Source: Pelomonas sp937871895
GTDB taxonomy: Bacteria; Pseudomonadota; Gammaproteobacteria; Burkholderiales; Burkholderiaceae_C
Reading direction: 5' to 3' (one strand)
Assembly: GCF_046348265.1 (NCBI RefSeq)
Contig: NZ_JAXMEO010000011.1
DNA: 64,000 nt
A program made the position numbers and the translations under genes. The notes under the pieces were generated by a model that was not told where the DNA came from, searched no databases, and saw nothing but the letters and a program-made list of their open reading frames with translations. Shown here in pieces: positions 15,844-24,432 of this stretch. The stretch's first letter is position 1; every line of letters starts with the position of its first letter.

Positions 15844-17937
15844 ATGACTGCTCAATACGAAGTGCGCGGCAACGTCGCCGTCATCCTGCTCGACAACCCG
15901 CCCGTCAATGGCCTGGGGTTGGCGACCCGCAAGGCCTGTGTCGAAGGGGTGCTGCGCGCCGAGGCCGACCCAGCCGTGCAAGCGGTGGTGTTGACGGGCG
16001 CCGGCCGGGCCTTCTCGGGCGGGGCGGACATCAAGGAATTCGGGCAACCGAGCGCCCTGGCCGAACCCAGCCTGCACACCCTGATCCGCGTGGTGGAAGC
16101 CTGCAGCAAGCCGGTAGTGGCCGCGCTGCACAACGTCTGCATGGGCGGGGGCCTGGAGCTGGCCCTGGGGTGTCACTACCGAGTGGCCGAGGCCAAGGCC
16201 ACGCTGGCCCTGCCCGAAGTGAAGCTGGGCCTGGTGCCAGGTGCTGGTGGCACACAGCGCCTGCCGCGTGCCCTGGGCGTGGAGCCCGCGCTGAACATGA
16301 TCTTGAGTGGCGAGCAGGTGCCCTGCGAGTTGCTCGCCATGGCGCCAGGCCAGAAGCTGTTCGACCGCCTGGTGCCGCAGGACGCCCTGGGCGCTGCCGT
16401 GGCACTGGCGCAGGAGAAGGCGGCCGTGCGCCCGTTACCCAAGGTGCGCGACCTGGCCGCCACGCACCCGAATGCCGACGCTTACTTCCAGTTTGTGCGC
16501 AACAGCGTGGCGGCGGCGCAGCCCCGCTATCCGGCCCCGCAGCGCTGCATTGATGCCGTCAGCTGGAGCCTGAGCCTGCCGTTTGAAGACGGCCTGCGCC
16601 GCGAGCGCGAGACCTTCATCGCGCTGATGCTCACGCCCGAGTCCAAGGCCCTGCGCCATGCGTTCTTCGGCGAGCGCGCGGCCAGCAAGATTGCCGACGT
16701 GCCGGAGAACACGCCGCTGCGCGAGATCCGCACCGTGGGCGTGATCGGGGCCGGCACCATGGGCGGCGGCATCACGATGAACTTCCTGAACGCGGGCATC
16801 CCCGTGACCCTGCTGGAGACCCAGCAGGAGGCACTGGATCGCGGCGTGGCCACCATCCGCAGGAACTACGAGGCGCAGGTCAAGAAGGGCAAGCTCAAGG
16901 ACGACAAATATGCCGCCCGCATGGCCCTGCTCAGCACCACGCTGAGCTATGACGCGCTCAAAAACGCCGATCTCATCATCGAGGCCGTGTTCGAGGAGAT
17001 CGGCGTCAAGGAGGCCGTGTTCCGCCAGCTCGATGCGGTGGCCAAGCCCGGCGCCATCCTGGCCAGCAACACCTCGACGCTGGACCTCAACCAGATCGCC
17101 CGCTTCACGTCCCGCCCGCAGGACGTGCTGGGCATGCACTTCTTCAGCCCCGCCAATGTGATGAAGCTGCTGGAGGTCGTGCGCGGCCAGGCCACGGCCA
17201 AAGACGTGCTGGCCACCGTGATGCAACTGGCCAAGAAGATCAAGAAGACGGCCGTGGTCTCGGGCGTGTGCGACGGCTTCATTGGCAACCGCATGCTGGA
17301 GCAGTACGTGCGCCAAAGCACCTTTTTGCTCGATGAAGGCTGCAGCCCGCAGCAGGTGGACAAGGCGGCCGAAGCCTTTGGCTTTGCGATGGGCCCGTTC
17401 CGGGTGGGTGACCTGGCCGGCAACGACATCGGCTGGGCCATCCGCAAGCGACGGCGTGTCGAGAAGCCGGGCGTGCGTTACTCCGAGTGCGCAGATCGCC
17501 TCTGTGAGCTGGGCCGCTTCGGCCAGAAGACGGGTGCCGGCTGGTACGACTACCAACCCGGCAAGCGTGATGCCAAGCCCTCGCCGGTGGTCGAGCAGAT
17601 GCTGGCCACGCACCGTGCCGCCATTGGCGCAAAGACGCGGGCGATCTCCGACGACGAGATCGTCCAGCGCCTGGTGTTCGCCCTGGTCAACGAGGCAGCC
17701 CATCTGCTGGAGGAAGGCATCGCCCAGCGGGCGTCGGACGTGGACATGGTCTACCTGACCGGCTATGGCTTCCCGCTCTGGCGCGGCGGGCCCATGTGCT
17801 ACGCCGACACGGTTGGCCTCTTCAACGTCGTGCAGGCCATGAAGCGCTTTGCCGCCAACCCGATGGACGACGGCGCCTTCTGGCAGCCAGCGCCGCTGCT
17901 GGCGCGCTTGGTTGCTGAAGGCAAATCTTTCACCTGA
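15844..17937 (+). CDS. Bifunctional enoyl-CoA hydratase / 3-hydroxyacyl-CoA dehydrogenase (FadB-like)
   Basis: The protein has 697 residues and two steps of beta-oxidation in one chain. The N-terminal crotonase domain (about 1-190) keeps both catalytic glutamates: Glu105 in GGGLELALGC and Glu125 in ALPEVKLGL. The dehydrogenase domain has the NAD-binding GAGTMG at 302-307, followed by the two C-terminal 3HCDH domains (GNRMLEQYVR, then LVNEAAHLLEEGI). It is the first gene of a four-gene operon with thiolase, acyl-CoA dehydrogenase and thioesterase. The architecture fits FadB/FadJ-type multifunctional enzymes; chain-length preference cannot be read from sequence. Confidence 0.93.
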   Translation: MTAQYEVRGNVAVILLDNPPVNGLGLATRKACVEGVLRAEADPAVQAVVLTGAGRAFSGGADIKEFGQPSALAEPSLHTLIRVVEACSKPVVAALHNVCMGGGLELALGCHYRVAEAKATLALPEVKLGLVPGAGGTQRLPRALGVEPALNMILSGEQVPCELLAMAPGQKLFDRLVPQDALGAAVALAQEKAAVRPLPKVRDLAATHPNADAYFQFVRNSVAAAQPRYPAPQRCIDAVSWSLSLPFEDGLRRERETFIALMLTPESKALRHAFFGERAASKIADVPENTPLREIRTVGVIGAGTMGGGITMNFLNAGIPVTLLETQQEALDRGVATIRRNYEAQVKKGKLKDDKYAARMALLSTTLSYDALKNADLIIEAVFEEIGVKEAVFRQLDAVAKPGAILASNTSTLDLNQIARFTSRPQDVLGMHFFSPANVMKLLEVVRGQATAKDVLATVMQLAKKIKKTAVVSGVCDGFIGNRMLEQYVRQSTFLLDEGCSPQQVDKAAEAFGFAMGPFRVGDLAGNDIGWAIRKRRRVEKPGVRYSECADRLCELGRFGQKTGAGWYDYQPGKRDAKPSPVVEQMLATHRAAIGAKTRAISDDEIVQRLVFALVNEAAHLLEEGIAQRASDVDMVYLTGYGFPLWRGGPMCYADTVGLFNVVQAMKRFAANPMDDGAFWQPAPLLARLVAEGKSFT

Positions 17938-17950
17938 GGAGCTCCGAGCA

Positions 17951-19126
17951 ATGACGACGGCATTGATCCTCTCCACCGCCCGCACGCCCTTCGCCAAGAG
18001 CTGGAAGGGCGCCTTCAACATGACCCATGGCGCCACGCTCGGCGCGCATGTGCTGAACGCCGCCGTGCAGCGCGCCGGTGTGGCGCCCGAGGAGGTCGAG
18101 GACGTGATCCTGGGCTGCGCTCACCCTGAAGGGGCGACGGGCGGCAATATCGCCCGGCAGAGCCTGTTGCGCGCCGGCTGGCCGGTGAGCGTCTCGGGCA
18201 TGACGGTCAATCGGTTCTGCTCCAGCGGGCTGCAGACCATCGCGCTGGCGGCGCAGCGCATCCTCAGCGGCGAGGGCGAGGTCTACGTGGCGGGCGGGGT
18301 GGAAAGCATCTCCTGCGTGCAGAACGAGATGAACCCGCACATGGCGCGCGACCCCGCGTTGCTGGCCGCCAAGCCCGAGGCCTACTGGCCCATGTTGCAG
18401 ACGGCTGAGATGGTGGCCAAGCGCTATGCGATCCCGCGTGAGCGGCAAGACCGCTTTGGCGCCGAGAGCCAGCAAAAGGCCTGCGCGGCGCGTGCGGCCG
18501 GGCGCTTCGAGGCCGAGATCGCCCCGATCGCCGTCACCATGGGCGTGATGGACAAGCAGTTCGGCCTGGTCTCGCGCGACGTGACCGTGAGCGGCGACGA
18601 GGGCTTGCGCGAGGGCACCACCTACGAGTCCATCAAGGACATCCGCACCGCCATCCCCGGCGGCGTGATCGCCGCCGGCAATGCCAGCCAGTTCTCGGAC
18701 GGCGCCGGGGCCTGCGTGGTGGCGAGCGAGGCCTATGCGGCACGGCGCGGCCTGCAGCCGCTGGGTCGCTTCCTGGGCTTTGCGGTGGCGGGCTGCGAGC
18801 CGGATGAAATGGGCATCGGCCCCGTCTACGCCGTGCCCAAGCTGCTGAAGCGCCTGGGCCTGAGCGTGCAGGACATCGACCTCTGGGAGCTGAACGAAGC
18901 CTTCGCCGTGCAGGTGCTGTACTGCGTGGACCAGCTCGGCATCCCGATGGAGAGGCTCAACGTCAACGGCGGCGCCATCGCGCTCGGCCACCCCTATGGC
19001 GTCTCGGGTCAGAGGCTGACCGGGCACGCCTTGATCGAGGGCCGGCGCCGGGGCGCCAAACGCGTTTGCATCACCATGTGCATTGGCGGCGGCATGGGCG
19101 CGGCCGGGGTGTTTGAAGTGCTGTGA
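17951..19126 (+). CDS. Acetyl-CoA C-acyltransferase (thiolase)
   Basis: A thiolase of 391 residues that cleaves 3-ketoacyl-CoA at the end of each beta-oxidation round. The catalytic residues are all present: Cys90 in NRFCSSGLQ, His347 in GHPYGVSG, and Cys377 in the C-terminal MCIGGGMGAAG. The ATG at 17951 lies 13 bases after the stop of the hydratase/dehydrogenase gene, with GGAG in between. It is FadA-like by context. A biosynthetic acetoacetyl-CoA thiolase is less likely given the neighbours. Confidence 0.94.
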   Translation: MTTALILSTARTPFAKSWKGAFNMTHGATLGAHVLNAAVQRAGVAPEEVEDVILGCAHPEGATGGNIARQSLLRAGWPVSVSGMTVNRFCSSGLQTIALAAQRILSGEGEVYVAGGVESISCVQNEMNPHMARDPALLAAKPEAYWPMLQTAEMVAKRYAIPRERQDRFGAESQQKACAARAAGRFEAEIAPIAVTMGVMDKQFGLVSRDVTVSGDEGLREGTTYESIKDIRTAIPGGVIAAGNASQFSDGAGACVVASEAYAARRGLQPLGRFLGFAVAGCEPDEMGIGPVYAVPKLLKRLGLSVQDIDLWELNEAFAVQVLYCVDQLGIPMERLNVNGGAIALGHPYGVSGQRLTGHALIEGRRRGAKRVCITMCIGGGMGAAGVFEVL

Positions 19127-20898
19127 TGCGCGAGCAGCTGGACTTCCTGCTGTTCGACTGGCTGAAGGTCGAGACCCTTTGCGCGCGGCCGCGCTTTGCC
19201 GAGCATTCGCGCGAGACGTTCACGGCCGTGCTCGACACCTGCGAGCGCATCGCCCGCGAGCGCTTTGCGCCGCTGAACCGCCTGGTCGATGCCCAGGAGC
19301 CGCAGTTCGATGGCCAGCAGGTGCGCTTGCCAGAGGGCGTGGGCGCGGCACTGGCGGCCTATGTTGAGTCCGGCATGCTGGCCGCTGCGCAGGACATGGA
19401 TGCCGGCGGCATGCAGCTGCCCTGCACCGTCGAAATGGCGGGCAATGCCTTCTTCAGCAAGGCCAGCGTGGGGCTGTCGGCCTACGCCATGCTCACCTCG
19501 GGCAACGCCAATCTGCTGATGGCCCATGGCACGCCGCGCCAGCGCGAGGTGTTTGCGCGGCGCGAGCTGGCGGGCGAGTGGTTTGGCACCATGTGCCTCT
19601 CGGAGCCGCAGGCCGGTTCGTCGCTGTCCGACATCACCACCCGCGCCGAGCTGGAGGACGAGGCTGACCCGCTCGGCCCCCGCTACCGGCTGCGCGGCCA
19701 CAAGATGTGGATCTCGGGCGGCGAACATGAGTTGACGCCCAACATCGTCCACCTGGTGTTGGCCAAGATCCCGGGCCCCGACGGCAAGCTCGTGCCGGGC
19801 ACGCGCGGCATCTCGCTCTTCATCGTGCCCAAGTGGTGCGTCGATGGCGATGGGCAACTGACTGGTGTGCGCAACGACGTGCAGCTGGCCGGCCTCAACC
19901 ACAAGCTGGGGTATCGGGGCACCACCAACTGTCTGCTCAACTTTGGCGAGCGCGCGGGCGCGGTGGGCTACCTCGTCGGCCAGCCGGGCGAGGGTCTCAA
20001 GTGCATGTTCCACATGATGAACGAGGCGCGCATTGGCGTGGGCACAGGCGCGGTGATGCTGGGCATGGCCGGGTATGAGGCCAGCCTTGAGTACGCCCGC
20101 CAGCGCCCGCAGGGCCGCGCGATGGGCCCGGCCGGCAAGGACGCTGCCGCGCCCCAGATCCCCATCATTGAGCATGCCGATGTGCGGCGCATGCTGCTGG
20201 CCCAGAAGAGCTATGTCGAAGGCGGCCTGGCGCTGGAGCTCTACTGCGCGCGCCTGGTGGATGAGCTGCACACCGGCGATGCCGCTACGGCGCAGGCCCT
20301 GCTTGACGTGCTCATCCCCATCGCGAAGAGCTGGCCCAGCGAGTGGTGCCTGGAGGCCAATTCGCTGGCGATCCAGGTGCTGGGCGGGTATGGCTATACG
20401 CGTGACTTCCCGGTTGAACAGTACTGGCGCGACAACCGCCTCAACATGATCCACGAGGGCACGCACGGCATCCAGGCGCTGGACCTGCTGGGCCGCAAGG
20501 TCGTGCAGCAAGGCGGAGCCTCAATGGCTGCCTTGGCCGCCCGTGTGCAAGCCACGCTGGAGCGCGCGATGCAGTCCGACTGGGCCGCGCAGTCCAAGCA
20601 GTTGGCCGCCGCGCTGGCGCTGCTGGGCGGCGCCACCCAGCAGGCCTGGAGCACGGACGAGCCCACCGAGGCGCTGGCCAATGCCGTGCCCTACCTGCAG
20701 GCCTTTGGGCACACGGTGGTGGCCTGGCTGTGGCTGGACGTGGCGCTCGCGTCCACCGGCAATGGCGCAGGCGCACAAGGCCGGCAGGCGGCGGCGCGCT
20801 ACTTCTTCGCCTACGAGCTGCCCAAGACGGCGGCCTGGCTTGATGTGGTTGCACGGCGAGAATCCGTCTGCCGCGACATGCGGCCTGACTGGTTCTGA
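19126..20898 (+). CDS. Acyl-CoA dehydrogenase
   Basis: This is an FAD-dependent acyl-CoA dehydrogenase of the long form (590 residues), doing the first oxidation of beta-oxidation. Recognisable are TMCLSEPQAGSSLSDITT in the middle domain, LRGHKMWISGGEHEL, and the C-terminal helical part with QVLGGYGYTRDFPVEQYWRD. Extra C-terminal residues after about 470 match the extended class found in many proteobacteria. The ATG overlaps the thiolase stop (TGATG), so translation is coupled. Confidence 0.94.
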   Translation: MREQLDFLLFDWLKVETLCARPRFAEHSRETFTAVLDTCERIARERFAPLNRLVDAQEPQFDGQQVRLPEGVGAALAAYVESGMLAAAQDMDAGGMQLPCTVEMAGNAFFSKASVGLSAYAMLTSGNANLLMAHGTPRQREVFARRELAGEWFGTMCLSEPQAGSSLSDITTRAELEDEADPLGPRYRLRGHKMWISGGEHELTPNIVHLVLAKIPGPDGKLVPGTRGISLFIVPKWCVDGDGQLTGVRNDVQLAGLNHKLGYRGTTNCLLNFGERAGAVGYLVGQPGEGLKCMFHMMNEARIGVGTGAVMLGMAGYEASLEYARQRPQGRAMGPAGKDAAAPQIPIIEHADVRRMLLAQKSYVEGGLALELYCARLVDELHTGDAATAQALLDVLIPIAKSWPSEWCLEANSLAIQVLGGYGYTRDFPVEQYWRDNRLNMIHEGTHGIQALDLLGRKVVQQGGASMAALAARVQATLERAMQSDWAAQSKQLAAALALLGGATQQAWSTDEPTEALANAVPYLQAFGHTVVAWLWLDVALASTGNGAGAQGRQAAARYFFAYELPKTAAWLDVVARRESVCRDMRPDWF

Positions 20899-20903
20899 GC
20901 CCC

Positions 20904-21356
20904 TTGGATTTCCCCGTACACATCCCCTTCGTCGAACAGCTTGGGCTGCAGCTGGTGCGCCTCGCTGATGGCGAGGCCGAGCTGCATCTCAGCGTCGGCG
21001 AGCGCCACCTCAACTCCTGGCGCGTGGCCCATGGCGGCGTGCTCATGACCCTGCTCGACGTGGCCATGGCGCATGCCGCGCGCAGCGTGCACAGGCATCT
21101 GCCCGAGATGGGCCCCGGCGTGGTGACCGTGGAGATGAAGACCAGCTTCATGCGCCCCGGCGAGGGCGAGCTGCGCGCCACCGGCCGCTTGCTGCATCGC
21201 TCGACGACCATGGCCTTCTGCGAGGCGCAGGTGGTCGCGGCCGACGGCAAGCTCTGCGCGCATGCCACCGGCACCTTCAAGTACCTGCGAGCCCTGCCCG
21301 GGCGCGACCGTGCGGTGAAGCCCCTGGCCTCGCGGGCCGCTCAGGCCGACGGCTGA
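20904..21356 (+). CDS. PaaI-family hotdog thioesterase
   Basis: This is a 150-residue single hotdog domain. RVAHGGVLMTLLDVAMAHAA carries the HGG motif typical of PaaI-type acyl-CoA thioesterases, and the strand VEMKTSFMRPGEGELRATG follows. The start is TTG at 20904, six bases after the dehydrogenase stop; no ATG is available before the conserved start of the fold. It may relieve acyl-CoA build-up in the same pathway. The 3' end overlaps the convergent gene by 16 bases. Confidence 0.85.
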   Translation: MDFPVHIPFVEQLGLQLVRLADGEAELHLSVGERHLNSWRVAHGGVLMTLLDVAMAHAARSVHRHLPEMGPGVVTVEMKTSFMRPGEGELRATGRLLHRSTTMAFCEAQVVAADGKLCAHATGTFKYLRALPGRDRAVKPLASRAAQADG

Positions 21357-21850
21357 CGCCCCATCCAGCCGCGCGCGCGCCGCCGCAGCGCCAACTTCAG
21401 CGCCCGCGCCGCCCGCCAGACGCTGCTGCCCCGCACCCACGCCAGCAAATCGGTCTTCCAGGCCGTCCAGCGCCCGTAAGCGCGCGCGAACCATGGCAGT
21501 TGCATCAGGGCCGGCTGGATCAAGCCAAACAGCCAGGCCAGCAAGGCCGTGCCCACCAGCTTGGCCGCAATCACCAGCAGCACCCCGAGGCTCACGCGTC
21601 CCATCGCCACGAGCCACACCGCCAGCAGCTTGATGGGCAGGATCAAAAGGCTGGGCAGCACCAGCACCAGCAGCGCCCAGCGTGGCGGCAGGCGCCGCAG
21701 CCGGGCCTCCAGGCGCGCCACCAGCGGCAACCGCCCCAACAGCGCAAACGCGCGCCGCAGCGGCTCCCAGCCCCACTCCTCGAACAGGATCAGCAGGGCC
21801 AACACCAGGCGCACCAGCCAGCGCAGAGGCGCGATCAACAGCTTGAGCAT
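21341..21850 (-). CDS. Conserved hypothetical membrane protein
   Basis: The protein has 169 residues, an Arg-rich cytoplasmic character and about three hydrophobic segments (near residues 8-25, 57-80 and 84-112). No enzyme motif is seen. The sequence is basic at both ends (LRRLPPRWALLVLVLPSLL; RRRARGWMGRQ). It stands alone between two plus-strand units. I do not recognise a family name; no function is proposed. Confidence 0.7.
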   Translation of the reverse strand: MLKLLIAPLRWLVRLVLALLILFEEWGWEPLRRAFALLGRLPLVARLEARLRRLPPRWALLVLVLPSLLILPIKLLAVWLVAMGRVSLGVLLVIAAKLVGTALLAWLFGLIQPALMQLPWFARAYGRWTAWKTDLLAWVRGSSVWRAARALKLALRRRARGWMGRQPSA

Positions 21851-22011
21851 GAGTGGGAGTCTGCCTGGGCGCGCGCGCCGTGTCTGAAGTCAGCGCCACG
21901 TTTGGACGCGGGCAGACAGCACCCCGACGGGCGAAGGCGGGCAAAGATGCAAGAATGGAACAACGTTTCAACTTCAGATGATCCCAGGGTCTGGGGTCCA
22001 CGTTCGATCCC

Positions 22012-23352
22012 ATGAAGTCCCGACTGCCCCTGCATCGCCTGCATCCGCTGCTTCCCCTGGCCTTGAGCCTGGCGCTCGTCGGCCCCGGCGCCACGGCCCG
22101 CGTGGTCGGCCAGAACCTGCCGCCACCGCCGCTGACGGCTGAGCGCGTGGAGACGCTTCCGGCGCATGCGCGAGCGGCTTGGCTCGACTACCTGAGCCGC
22201 TCCAGTGCCCAACAGGCCCAGGACCGCGCCGCGCTGGCCGCAGAGCGCGCCGGCCTCGACACCTGGCCCGCACCGCCCGAGAGCCATGGCAGGGGTGCCG
22301 AGACCATGCCGCTCAACAAGCCCGCCGCCTGGTACGCCAGCGAGGAAGCCGTGCTGATTGGCCGCAACATCCTCAGCTACCAGACGCCCGCCGGCGGCTG
22401 GGGCAAGAACCAGCCGCGCGACCGACCGCCGCGCGCGCGCGGCCAAGCCTTTGTAGGCAACAACAATTCCAAGTTCGCCACGCCGGGCGACTTCGACCTG
22501 CCCAAGGACGCCGCCTGGAGCTATGTGGGCACCATCGACAACGACGCCACCATCACTGAAATCCGCTTCCTGACACGACTTGCCGCCCAGGCACCCGGCG
22601 CGGCGAGCACGGTGTACCGGGAGGCGGCGCTGCGCGGCATCGACTATGTGCTGCATGCCCAATTCCCCAATGGTGGCTGGCCCCAGGTCTGGCCCCTGCA
22701 GGGCGGCTATCACGATGCGGTGACGCTGAACGACGACGCCGTGGTCGAGGTGGCAGAGCTGTTGATGCAGGTCGCCAAGGGATCGGATGGCTTCGAATTC
22801 TTCCCCCAAGACCGGCGCCTTCAGGCCGCGCAGGCTGTGCAGCGCAGCATCCAACTGCTGCTCGATGCTCAACTGCGCCAGGGCGGCCAGCGCACGCTCT
22901 GGGCCCAGCAGTACGACGCCCTGACCCTCGCGCCGGTGTCCGCGCGCAATTACGAGCCCGGCGCGCCCTGCACCGCCGAGAGCGTGGGCGTGCTGGTCTT
23001 CCTGATGGGTTTGCCCGAGCCCAGCCGTGAGGTGCAAGCCGCCGTGCACGGCGGCATTGCCACGCTGGAGCGTATTGCTGTTCATGGTCGCGCTTGGGAC
23101 GGCAAAGGCACCGCCGAAGGCCGGCGCCTGATCGACAAGCTCGGCAGCCGCCCGCTGTGGGCGCGCTTCTACGACCTCGACACTTGGCAGCCTCTTTTCG
23201 GCGACCGTGACAAGAGCCTGCACGACGACGTCAACGAACTCAGCCGCGAGCGCCGCGATGGCTACAACTGGTGGGGCGAGTGGCCGACCAAGGCCTTGAA
23301 GGCCTACGAGGCCTGGTCGGCACGCTGGCCACGTTCGGCCACGAAGCCCTGA
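22012..23352 (+). CDS. pelA: Pectate lyase, polysaccharide lyase family 10 type
   Basis: This secreted 446-residue enzyme is predicted to cleave polygalacturonate by beta-elimination. The N-terminal signal segment covers about residues 1-30. The PL10 pattern is clear: TPAGGWGKN at about 126-133, TIDNDATITEIRFL from residue 164, AQFPNGGWPQVWPLQ at about 206-220 and TLNDDAVVEVAELL after it. The end DGYNWWGEWPTKALKAYEAW is also typical. It is a single gene, not linked to other pectin genes here. Uptake of plant material or biofilm polymers is possible. Confidence 0.9.
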   Translation: MKSRLPLHRLHPLLPLALSLALVGPGATARVVGQNLPPPPLTAERVETLPAHARAAWLDYLSRSSAQQAQDRAALAAERAGLDTWPAPPESHGRGAETMPLNKPAAWYASEEAVLIGRNILSYQTPAGGWGKNQPRDRPPRARGQAFVGNNNSKFATPGDFDLPKDAAWSYVGTIDNDATITEIRFLTRLAAQAPGAASTVYREAALRGIDYVLHAQFPNGGWPQVWPLQGGYHDAVTLNDDAVVEVAELLMQVAKGSDGFEFFPQDRRLQAAQAVQRSIQLLLDAQLRQGGQRTLWAQQYDALTLAPVSARNYEPGAPCTAESVGVLVFLMGLPEPSREVQAAVHGGIATLERIAVHGRAWDGKGTAEGRRLIDKLGSRPLWARFYDLDTWQPLFGDRDKSLHDDVNELSRERRDGYNWWGEWPTKALKAYEAWSARWPRSATKP

Positions 23353-23365
23353 GTCGGCGGCGCAA

Positions 23366-23402
23366 AGAAAAACGGGTTAGCGGCGTGAGCTGCTAACCCG
23401 TT
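23366..23402 (-). terminator. Terminator behind merR/tRNA-Pro
   Basis: The arms 23371-23381 and 23392-23402 form a perfect 11-base stem (AACGGGTTAGC) over a 10-base loop. Read on the minus strand it is followed by a T-rich tail (TTTTTCTTTG), so it ends the tRNA transcript. It may also stop pelA transcription from the other side. Confidence 0.8.
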
Positions 23403-23419
23403 GATCTACTTAATAAAAA

Positions 23420-23497
<78 letters not shown>

Positions 23498-23522
23498 CTG
23501 AGCCTCGCAGTATAGCCGAGAT

Positions 23523-24017
23523 TCAGAGCGTCAGAGACGCTCGGATGGCGAGCAACTCGGCGCGGACCTGCTCGAGCGTCTCGATGGGCTCGGCGACAGG
23601 CAGTGAGCTCGAAGCACCTTGCGCCAGCAAGGGACGTGCACTCAGGGCGGGCGCAGCGATGGGTGCCCGTTGCACCAGTTCAGCCGCCAATTCGGCCGCC
23701 AGGTCGCGTGCGGCCTCGGCCTCGTCGCGGAAGGTTTCCGCGTCGTCCGGCTTTTGCCCGGGCGTGACTTCGCCCAGTTGGTTGCGCGCACCGCTGATGG
23801 TGAAGCCCTGGTCGTAGAGCAGATCGCGGATGCGGCGGATCAGCAGCACCTCATGGTGCTGGTAGTAGCGCCGGTTGCCGCGGCGTTTGACCGGTTTGAG
23901 CTGGGTGAACTCCTGCTCCCAATAGCGCAGCACATAGGGCTTCACGCCGCAAAGGTCGCTGACCTCACCGATGGTGAAGTAGCGTTTGGCGGGTATGGCG
24001 GGAAGCGCCTTTTCCAT
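23523..24017 (-). CDS. MerR family transcriptional regulator
   Basis: This 164-residue protein has a MerR winged helix at about 12-80 (YFTIGEVSDLCGVKPYVLRY, then RRGNRRYYQHHEVLLIRRI). A variable Ala/Glu-rich tail lacks metal-binding cysteines. It is the MerR-like gene commonly found right after ihfA in beta- and gammaproteobacteria. Its targets are unknown to me. It lies 35 bases downstream of ihfA and is probably read from the same transcript. Confidence 0.88.
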   Translation of the reverse strand: MEKALPAIPAKRYFTIGEVSDLCGVKPYVLRYWEQEFTQLKPVKRRGNRRYYQHHEVLLIRRIRDLLYDQGFTISGARNQLGEVTPGQKPDDAETFRDEAEAARDLAAELAAELVQRAPIAAPALSARPLLAQGASSSLPVAEPIETLEQVRAELLAIRASLTL

Positions 24018-24052
24018 TGGGAATCAACGGGTTCGGATAGGGAAAGAAGACT

Positions 24053-24409
24053 CTACTCGAAGTCTTCCGCGCCGGGAGCGTCACCTTGCACAACTGCCTT
24101 CAACTTTTGGCTGGCGTGAAAAGTCACAACGTTGCGGGCAGCGATGGGGATGGATTCCCCGGTGCGCGGATTGCGGCCGGGGCGGGGCGCCTTGCGGCGG
24201 ATGTTGAAGTTGCCAAAACCCGAGAGCTTCACGTCGTGGCCTTTGACGAGGCTGGCGTGGAGCAGGTCGAAGAAGGCCTCGACCATGTCCTTGGACTCGC
24301 GCTTGTTGAGCCCGAGCTTGTCGAACAGCAGGTCAGCCAGTTCGGCCTTGGTGAGCGTCGGCGTCTCGAGGCTGCCGATTGCGATGCCGGGTGGGGTGGG
24401 TGCGTCCAT
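24053..24409 (-). CDS. ihfA: Integration host factor subunit alpha
   Basis: IHF-alpha pairs with IHF-beta to bend DNA sharply at promoters, including sigma-54 promoters, and at replication and recombination sites. The 118 residues contain the HU/IHF fold (TLTKAELADLLFDKLGLNKR) and the DNA-inserting arm with RKAPRPGRNPRTGE. The N-terminal extension of about 15 residues and the acidic C-terminus are typical for Burkholderiales. It follows pheT by 23 bases, the standard order. Confidence 0.96.
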   Translation of the reverse strand: MDAPTPPGIAIGSLETPTLTKAELADLLFDKLGLNKRESKDMVEAFFDLLHASLVKGHDVKLSGFGNFNIRRKAPRPGRNPRTGESIPIAARNVVTFHASQKLKAVVQGDAPGAEDFE

Positions 24410-24432
24410 CGGTCGTTCCAGTCGGTGCGGGC